A program made the translations under genes and the position numbers. The notes under the pieces were generated by a model that saw nothing but the letters and a program-made list of their open reading frames with translations, ran no database searches and was not told the origin of the DNA. A stretch of 10,587 nt of DNA. Origin: Haemophilus parahaemolyticus. Its GTDB lineage: Bacteria > Pseudomonadota > Gammaproteobacteria > Enterobacterales > Pasteurellaceae. The stretch is from contig NZ_JAHAHT010000064.1 in NCBI RefSeq assembly GCF_018373095.1, positions 1-10,587 of the forward strand, given 5' to 3'. Below are positions 6,181 to 10,587 of this stretch, one piece after another; the stretch's first letter is position 1; each line of letters opens with the position of its first letter.

Positions 6181-7512
6181 TTAACGCTGTTCACCACTCG
6201 GCTTTCTGCGTTTACCAATATTTTTAGTATCTTTATGACGAACTTTTATTTTCGCTTTGGCAGCTTCTTTTTTTGCCTCTTTGTGTTTTTTGATGCGGGC
6301 TTTTTCTTTCTTCGTGGTGGTATTTAACTCGCCACCTTTTGGAGCTTTGGTTCTCGGTTCTAAGCCTTCAATTACGCGTGGTTTCAATGATTCTCCAGTA
6401 TAGCGTTTAATTTTGCCTAATAGCTTGTAATCGTGAGCTTCCACTAATGAAATCGCAGAACCTTTTTTGCCTGCACGCGCCGTACGCCCAATACGGTGCA
6501 GATAAGTATCCGAACTGTAAGGCAAGTCAAAGTTAATCACAAAATCGACATTATCAATATCAATACCGCGAGCAGCAACGTCGGTTGAAATCAATACATT
6601 TACAATGCCATCTTTTAAGCGAGAAATCGCCTGATTACGTTGGGTTTGTGCCATTTCGCCCTCTAAATAAGTGGAGCGAATACCACGTTTACGTAAGGTT
6701 TCACTCAGTTCCCGCACATCTTCACGGCGGCGAACAAACACAATTGCTTTGTCCATTGATAATTCGCTAATCAAGCGAGCAAGCTGTTTGGTTTTGTGCT
6801 CAACATTATCGGAATGGTAGTACCATTGCTGGATTTTCTTACGTTCGCGGCGGCTTGGTTCGGCTTCGATTTGTACGGGATCGTTTAATAAACGTTCTGT
6901 AAAATCGGTCAATAATTCGCCCTCAAGCGTTGCTGAAAATAACCATGTATACTTACGCCAGCGGGTTTCAGCGGCAATTTTTTCTGCATCTTGTCCGAAA
7001 CCCATTTGTAACATTCGATCGGCTTCATCAAAAATCAGAATTTCCACCGCACGGCAGTCAAAATTTTCCTCTTTGATATATTGTATCAAACGCCCAGGCG
7101 TTGCCACTATAATATCTTGGTTGCTGTTGAAAATTTCACCGTGGTTTTGATATGCCACACCGCCTGTGATAGTTACAATGCTAAGTTTGGTGAATTTCGC
7201 TAGCTCTTTAGCTTGTTCTGCCACTTGCATTGCCAACTCACGGGTAGGCGTGAGTACCAAAATACGCGGCGCACCAGGTTTACGACGTGGATAATCTAAT
7301 AAATGCTGAATGGCAGGTAGTAAAAATGCGACTGTTTTACCCGTACCTGTTGGAGCTGAGCCTAATAAATCACGACCATCTAAGGCATGCGGAATAGTTT
7401 GTGCTTGTACTGAAGTCGGGCGTTTATAGCCTTTTTCGTTCAAAGCTCTGAGTAATTGCGGGGAAAGATCAAGCTCTTCAAATGTGGTTAAAATCGGGAA
7501 TTCCGTTGTCAT
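6181..7512 (-). CDS. srmB: DEAD-box ATP-dependent RNA helicase SrmB (443 aa)
   Basis: SrmB is an RNA helicase that assists early assembly of the large ribosomal subunit, mainly in the cold. All family motifs are intact: F11 and Q36 of the Q-motif, motif I APTGTGKT (53-60), Ia PTRELA (89-94), Ib TPGR (138-141), II DEAD (162-165), III SAT (193-195), IV IVFV (257-260), V STDVAARGID (309-318) and VI HRIGRTARAG (339-348). What separates SrmB from RhlE/DeaD is the basic tail ending in a block like E. coli's (RHKDTKNIGKRRKPSG, 425-440), and a length of 443 against 444 aa. The start at 7512 has AAGGA five nt upstream. The gene converges on rne and was followed by a now broken acetyltransferase gene. 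An extended -10 promoter lies about 40 nt upstream. Confidence 0.96.
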   Translation of the reverse strand: MTTEFPILTTFEELDLSPQLLRALNEKGYKRPTSVQAQTIPHALDGRDLLGSAPTGTGKTVAFLLPAIQHLLDYPRRKPGAPRILVLTPTRELAMQVAEQAKELAKFTKLSIVTITGGVAYQNHGEIFNSNQDIIVATPGRLIQYIKEENFDCRAVEILIFDEADRMLQMGFGQDAEKIAAETRWRKYTWLFSATLEGELLTDFTERLLNDPVQIEAEPSRRERKKIQQWYYHSDNVEHKTKQLARLISELSMDKAIVFVRRREDVRELSETLRKRGIRSTYLEGEMAQTQRNQAISRLKDGIVNVLISTDVAARGIDIDNVDFVINFDLPYSSDTYLHRIGRTARAGKKGSAISLVEAHDYKLLGKIKRYTGESLKPRVIEGLEPRTKAPKGGELNTTTKKEKARIKKHKEAKKEAAKAKIKVRHKDTKNIGKRRKPSGEQR

Positions 7513-7553
7513 GCTAATCCTTACTAGCGGTTAAATTTTGCTAAATGTTTGCA

Positions 7554-7562
7554 AGTATAGCA
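7554..7562 (-). promoter_or_regulatory. Extended -10 promoter of srmB
   Basis: On the minus strand TGC-TATACT (complement of 7554-7562) is an extended -10 box, with no good -35 at 17 bp. The start would be near 7547, giving a leader of about 35 nt. The -10 overlaps one copy of the direct repeat TAGCATAAA. Confidence 0.45.
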
Positions 7563-7587
7563 TAAAGGGGGATGCCTTTAGCATAAA
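7558..7587. repeat. Direct repeat TAGCATAAA x2 at 21-bp spacing in the srmB promoter
   Basis: Exact 9-bp copies lie at 7558-7566 and 7579-7587. The 21-bp period equals two helical turns, so both would face the same side of the DNA, and they straddle the -10 to -35 region of the srmB promoter. They could be operator half-sites or chance in AT-rich sequence. Confidence 0.4.
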
Positions 7588-7649
7588 TTGTCAGGTAAGG
7601 GCATTATTTAAATATGTTGCGATAAAATAGGAGAAATCACTTGAATGTT

Positions 7650-8051
7650 TCATTCAGGAATTTGCGGCAAATTTACGGCTTTTACCGAACCTAATGCTTT
7701 CGCTTTTTGGTAAAACGCTAATTTGTATTCAAGCAAATCTAAATAGCGTTTTAATTCGGTAATTTGACACTTCACATTTTCTATTTGATTTTCAAACAAG
7801 GAAAGGCGTTCTTCAATGGTATTGTCGCCAATGACGGTACATTCCGCAAAGCGTTTGATGTCTTTTAAACTCATTCCCGTATTTTTCAAGCATTGCAATA
7901 AGCCCAACCATTGCAAATCGTTATCGGTAAAACAGCGGTTACCATATTCATCACGTCCGATATTAGGCAACAAGCCTTCTTTGTCGTAAAAACGTAGGGT
8001 GTGGGCGGAGATGCCTATTTTTTCGGCGGCTTTGGCAGTGGTATAAGTCAT
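7650..8051 (-). CDS. nmlR: MerR-family regulator of formaldehyde/thiol stress (NmlR/AdhR type, 133 aa)
   Basis: This is a small DNA-binding activator of the NmlR/AdhR subgroup, which turns on adhC under carbonyl or nitrosative stress. The N-terminal winged helix-turn-helix is clear (AEKIGISAHTLRFYDKEGLLP, shown here as residues 9-29), followed by a linker and a dimerising coiled coil about 80-115. It lacks metal-binding C-terminal motifs. Cysteines are at 40, 54, 71 and 95; Cys54 is the position reported as the redox or carbonyl sensor in NmlR/AdhR proteins. I chose ATG 8051 because GAAGGG precedes it and the MerR fold begins there. An upstream in-frame ATG at 8138 would run through the operator and add an unrelated 29 residues. 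It is divergent from adhC, sharing a 120-bp control region, and lies upstream of srmB on the same strand. Confidence 0.9.
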   Translation of the reverse strand: MTYTTAKAAEKIGISAHTLRFYDKEGLLPNIGRDEYGNRCFTDNDLQWLGLLQCLKNTGMSLKDIKRFAECTVIGDNTIEERLSLFENQIENVKCQITELKRYLDLLEYKLAFYQKAKALGSVKAVNLPQIPE

Positions 8052-8086
8052 TTTCCCTTCTTCTAAACAAAAACAGTAAAAAACAC

Positions 8087-8117
8087 TTGCTTTAAAGTTA
8101 ACTCTAAAGTGTAAACT
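8087..8117 (+). promoter_or_regulatory. MerR-type adhC promoter with 19-bp spacer and operator dyad
   Basis: The -35 TTGCTT (8087-8092) and -10 TAAACT (8112-8117) are 19 bp apart, the over-long spacing typical of MerR-activated promoters. Between them lies a 20-bp near-perfect dyad, CTTTAAAGTTAACTCTAAAG (8090-8109), with 9 of 10 positions matched. The regulator would bind this dyad and untwist the DNA to allow transcription from about 8124. The same dyad lies about 40-60 bp upstream of the regulator's own start, so autoregulation is likely. Confidence 0.85.
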
Positions 8118-8171
8118 GTTGCTATGTTGCTCAGGCAAGGCTGTTTTGTCAATGAATTAAGAGGAAAGACA

Positions 8172-9308
8172 ATGGAAATGAAACAAACCAATTCAACCAT
8201 CAAATCTCGTGCGGCGGTGGCATTCGCCCCTAACCAACCCTTACAAATTGTGGAAATCGACGTAGAAATGCCGCGTAAAGGTGAAGTGTTAATCCGCAAT
8301 ACCCATACTGGCGTGTGCCATACTGATGCATTTACGTTATCAGGAAACGATCCTGAAGGCGTATTCCCCGTGGTGCTTGGGCACGAAGGTGCCGGTGTGG
8401 TCGTTGCTGTGGGCGAGGGTGCGTCAAGCGTAAAACCGGGTGATCACGTGATTCCGCTTTACACCGCCGAATGTGGCGAATGTGAGTTTTGCCGTTCGGG
8501 TAAAACCAACTTGTGCGTCTCAGTGCGTGACACGCAAGGTAAAGGTTTAATGCCGGACGGCACGACGCGTTTTTCTTATCAAGGTCAGCCGATTTATCAC
8601 TATATGGGCTGTTCGACTTTCAGTGAATATTCCGTTGTTGCCGAAGTTTCACTGGCGAAAATCAACCCAGAAGCCAACCACGAACATGTATGTTTGCTCG
8701 GCTGCGGCGTTACTACAGGTATTGGCGCGGTGCATAATACGGCAAAAGTACAAGAAGGCGACTCTGTTGCCGTATTTGGCTTGGGGGCGATTGGTTTGGC
8801 GGTGGTGCAAGGTGCGCGTCAAGCCAAAGCCGGCCGCATTATCGCCATTGACACCAACCCCTCAAAATTCGAGTTGGCAAAACAGTTTGGTGCAACTGAC
8901 TGTTTGAACCCGAACGATTACGATAAACCGATCAAAGATGTGTTGTTAGACATCAACAAATGGGGCATTGATCACACCTTTGAATGTATCGGCAACGTAA
9001 ACGTAATGCGTCAAGCATTAGAAAGTGCGCACCGTGGTTGGGGACAATCCATTATCATCGGCGTAGCGGGTGCAGGACAAGAAATTTCAACGCGTCCGTT
9101 CCAATTGGTAACCGGCCGTGTTTGGAAAGGTACGGCGTTTGGTGGCGTTAAAGGTCGCTCCGAGCTTCCGAAAATGGTGGAAGATTCAATAAAAGGCGAC
9201 ATTCAGTTAGAACCGTTTGTAACCCACACAATGACACTCGATCAAATCAATGAAGCCTTTGAATTGATGCATGAAGGTAAATCGATCCGCGCCGTTATTC
9301 ACTACTAA
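8172..9308 (+). CDS. adhC: S-(hydroxymethyl)glutathione dehydrogenase / class III alcohol dehydrogenase (378 aa)
   Basis: This cytoplasmic enzyme oxidises the formaldehyde-glutathione adduct to S-formylglutathione with NAD+, and class III enzymes also reduce S-nitrosoglutathione. Catalytic zinc ligands are Cys49, His71 (GHEGAG) and Cys178 (LLGCGVTTG). Structural zinc ligands are Cys101, Cys104, Cys107 and Cys115. The Rossmann motif GLGAIG is at 203-208, with Asp227 at the end of the next strand, favouring NAD over NADP. The start at 8172 is chosen because AAGAGGA lies just upstream and the length then equals the usual 378 aa. The ATG at 8124 coincides with the predicted transcription start and has no ribosome site. 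fghA follows after 8 nt, so the two form an operon under the MerR-type promoter. Hand counts of three 60-nt lines (8401, 8761, 8821) give 57, 60 and 52% GC against 42% for a line in rne (4201), hinting at transfer. Confidence 0.96.
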   Translation: MEMKQTNSTIKSRAAVAFAPNQPLQIVEIDVEMPRKGEVLIRNTHTGVCHTDAFTLSGNDPEGVFPVVLGHEGAGVVVAVGEGASSVKPGDHVIPLYTAECGECEFCRSGKTNLCVSVRDTQGKGLMPDGTTRFSYQGQPIYHYMGCSTFSEYSVVAEVSLAKINPEANHEHVCLLGCGVTTGIGAVHNTAKVQEGDSVAVFGLGAIGLAVVQGARQAKAGRIIAIDTNPSKFELAKQFGATDCLNPNDYDKPIKDVLLDINKWGIDHTFECIGNVNVMRQALESAHRGWGQSIIIGVAGAGQEISTRPFQLVTGRVWKGTAFGGVKGRSELPKMVEDSIKGDIQLEPFVTHTMTLDQINEAFELMHEGKSIRAVIHY

Positions 9309-9316
9309 GGTATGCG

Positions 9317-10144
9317 ATGAAACTGATTGAACAACATCAAATTTTTGGCGGTTCGCAACAAGTTTGGGCGCATTATGCCCAAACGTTGCAATGCGAAATG
9401 AAATTTGCCGTCTATTTGCCGGATAATCCGGAAAATCGACCGCTTGGCGTGATTTATTGGCTTTCCGGTTTGACGTGTACGGAACAAAATTTCATTACCA
9501 AATCGGGCTTTCAGCGTTACGCGGCAGAACATCAGGTGATTGTGGTTGCGCCCGACACCAGCCCTCGCGGAGAGCAAGTGCCGAACGATGCGGCTTACGA
9601 TCTAGGGCAAGGTGCGGGCTTTTATCTGAATGCGACCGAGCAACCTTGGGCAACGAATTATCAAATGTATGATTATATTTTGAATGAGTTGCCTAGTCTG
9701 ATTGAGGGAAATTTTCCTACCAACGGCAAACGTTCCATTATGGGGCATTCGATGGGCGGACACGGCGCATTGGTATTGGCACTGCGAAACCCGGAACGTT
9801 ATCAAAGTGTTTCTGCCTTTTCGCCCATTTTGTCGCCAAGCCTCGTGCCTTGGGGAGAAAAAGCCTTTTCTGCCTATTTGGGAAACAATCGTGAAAAATG
9901 GCAGCAATATGATGCTAACTCGCTTATTCAACAAGGCTATAAAGTGCGAGGTATGCGCATTGATCAGGGCTTGGAAGATGAGTTTTTACCGATACAATTG
10001 CGTACCGAAGATTTTATCGAAACCTGCCGTGCGGCAAATCAGCCGGTCGATGTGCGTTTCCATAAAGGCTACGATCACAGCTATTACTTCATCGCCGGTT
10101 TTATTGGCGAGCATATTGCCTATCACGCGGCATTTTTGAAGTAG
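9317..10144 (+). CDS. fghA: S-formylglutathione hydrolase (275 aa)
   Basis: This esterase-D type alpha/beta hydrolase splits S-formylglutathione into formate and glutathione, the last step of formaldehyde detoxification. The nucleophile elbow GHSMGGHGA places Ser145; His254 in GYDHSYYF and Asp221 in the IDQGLEDEFL block complete the likely triad. The oxyanion-side motif WLSGLTCTEQNF (48-59) and PDTSPRG (79-85) are family hallmarks, and 275 aa is the normal length. The start has AAGG overlapping the adhC stop codon, so translation is probably coupled. The gene is also called estD in Haemophilus and Neisseria. A terminator-like repeat and an uptake sequence follow. No missing residues or breaks were seen. 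Confidence 0.96.
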   Translation: MKLIEQHQIFGGSQQVWAHYAQTLQCEMKFAVYLPDNPENRPLGVIYWLSGLTCTEQNFITKSGFQRYAAEHQVIVVAPDTSPRGEQVPNDAAYDLGQGAGFYLNATEQPWATNYQMYDYILNELPSLIEGNFPTNGKRSIMGHSMGGHGALVLALRNPERYQSVSAFSPILSPSLVPWGEKAFSAYLGNNREKWQQYDANSLIQQGYKVRGMRIDQGLEDEFLPIQLRTEDFIETCRAANQPVDVRFHKGYDHSYYFIAGFIGEHIAYHAAFLK

Positions 10145-10166
10145 ACTAAAAACAATAAAAGAATTG

Positions 10167-10175
10167 ACCGCACTT
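10167..10175 (-). other. Haemophilus-type DNA uptake sequence core
   Basis: The minus strand reads AAGTGCGGT, the exact core of the Haemophilus-type uptake signal, followed by CAATTCTTT, which fits the AT-rich flank. It sits 23 nt after fghA, as is common in Pasteurellaceae. It is the only exact core I found in the window. Confidence 0.85.
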
Positions 10176-10183
10176 TTGATATA

Positions 10184-10221
10184 AATACAAAACAGAAGCC
10201 TCTATGCTCCTGTTTTGTATT
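10184..10221 (+). terminator. Inverted repeat after fghA, probable terminator
   Basis: A perfect 12-bp stem AATACAAAACAG (10184-10195) pairs with CTGTTTTGTATT (10210-10221). Inside it, after a one-base mismatch, AGC (10197-10199) pairs with GCT (10206-10208) around a 6-nt loop. It is followed by GCATTTCTTTT, a mediocre T-tract. It begins 40 nt after the fghA stop, and its AT-rich symmetric stem could serve both strands. Confidence 0.7.
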
Positions 10222-10490
10222 GCATTTCTTTTAACATCAAACCCATTAATTATTCCATTTTCAGAAATTGTGAAATTCATTTTCATGAATTTATAGAAAC
10301 AAATCCAGTATCTATAATGAGCCTCGTAAACAGATTTCACATCGTCATCACATCAATTCAAACTAGTAGGGTGTATGTCTATATGCTTTGGAGACAACCT
10401 AACTCTTGAATAGTAGACAAAATTGTCGTTAACGCTTATTTTTAAAAATATTAATATCTCGTTTTATTTAAAAATCCTTTATAAACATAA
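10222..10490. other. AT-rich gap with no recognisable gene
   Basis: This 269-bp stretch is AT-rich, with frequent stops and no ribosome-site-supported ORF. Two open stretches of about 64 codons (10146-10340 minus, GTG start; 10215-10409 plus) resemble no family I know, and one runs through the terminator. The run up to 10490 is probably decayed DNA next to the insertion sequence. Confidence 0.6.
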
Positions 10491-10587
10491 TGATCTGACC
10501 CCAAAAAGTTAGACTGTTATTTAAAGGACTGTTTTCGATATTGTATCGGACTCAGTCCTTTTAATTTTAATTGGATTCGTTCTTCAT
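10491..10587 (-). mobile_element. IS3-family (IS150-like) insertion sequence, 3' end
   Basis: The sequence TGATCTGACCCCAAAAAG (10491-10508) is typical of the terminal inverted repeat of IS150-like IS3 elements, and a transposase C-terminus runs inward from it on the minus strand. The outer boundary is placed at 10491 by the TG end; target duplication and the other end lie outside the window. Confidence 0.8.
10517..10587 (-). CDS. IS3-family transposase OrfB, C-terminal 23 codons (partial)
   Basis: The minus strand, entering from the right edge, reads EERIQLK followed by LKGLSPIQYRKQSFK and a TAA at 10517-10519. The KGLSPxxYR..S block is the standard end of the rve-integrase OrfB of IS150-like elements. 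The stop is 26 nt inside the predicted IS end, the usual spacing. The DDE catalytic domain lies beyond the window, so it cannot be said whether the copy is intact. Confidence 0.88.
   Translation of the reverse strand, partial: EERIQLKLKGLSPIQYRKQSFK

Noticed and set aside
7642..7656. TGAATG-TTT-CATTCA hairpin at the regulator stop codon as a terminator
   Set aside because: Only 6 bp, AT-rich, overlaps the stop codon and has no clear T-run on the minus strand.
8052..8138. 29-residue N-terminal extension of the MerR regulator
   Set aside because: It would read through the operator and promoter, resembles no MerR protein, and the ATG at 8051 has a good ribosome site.
8124..8171. ATG at 8124 as the adhC start (16 extra residues)
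   Set aside because: It lies at the predicted transcription start with no ribosome site; the ATG at 8172 has AAGAGGA and gives the usual 378 aa.
10146..10340. 64-codon minus-strand ORF with GTG start
   Set aside because: It runs through the fghA terminator repeat and the uptake sequence, has no ribosome site and no recognised similarity.
1..10587. CRISPR arrays, tRNA/rRNA genes, prophage or toxin-antitoxin modules
   Set aside because: No regularly spaced repeats, no cloverleaf or rRNA sequence, and no such protein families were found on either strand.

Overview
The window looks like a chromosomal segment of a Pasteurellaceae species (Haemophilus/Aggregatibacter-like; the genus cannot be settled by eye). 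The support is a moderately AT-rich genome with TTA-rich housekeeping genes, gammaproteobacterial-type RpoB, RNase E and SrmB, a MerR-AdhC-S-formylglutathione hydrolase cluster of the Haemophilus/Neisseria type, and one exact Haemophilus-type DNA uptake core (AAGTGCGGT) after the last gene. Only one exact uptake core was found by eye in 10.6 kb, plus a few near-matches.

Layout. Positions 1-1870 hold the 5' part of rpoB on the minus strand, running off the left edge. Positions 1871-2887 are a 1 kb divergent region. It contains, in order, a possible 20-codon leader ORF, a strong hairpin and a promoter for rpoB. It then holds the wreck of an ISAs1-family transposase on the minus strand, and finally a promoter and a hairpin-rich 5' leader for rne. 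The ribosomal genes rplJ/rplL that usually precede rpoB are not there. Positions 2888-5851 encode RNase E, followed by a strong terminator. A decayed GNAT acetyltransferase (minus strand) lies downstream of srmB, which encodes a DEAD-box RNA helicase and converges with rne. Next come a MerR-family regulator (nmlR/adhR type, minus) and, divergent from it, adhC and fghA (plus). The shared promoter has the 19-bp spacer and central dyad typical of MerR control. After a terminator-like inverted repeat and an AT-rich gap, the window ends in the 3' end of an IS3-family (IS150-like) element.

How the genes work together. rpoB, rne and srmB serve transcription, RNA decay and ribosome assembly. RNase E keeps recognisable membrane-targeting, RhlB-, enolase- and PNPase-type microdomains, so a degradosome is predicted. 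The nmlR-adhC-fghA block is a compact formaldehyde detoxification unit: formaldehyde adds to glutathione, AdhC oxidises the adduct, and FghA releases formate. Its adhC is visibly richer in GC than rne. Three mobile-element or gene-decay scars (ISAs1 remnant, GNAT remnant, IS3 end) mark the joints between blocks, suggesting that this gene order was assembled by rearrangement. I did not find evidence of a wholly new system. The most useful observations are the two transposase scars, the GNAT pseudogene, the autonomous rpoB promoter with its structured leader, the structured rne leader, and a 42-residue-period repeat in the RNase E tail.
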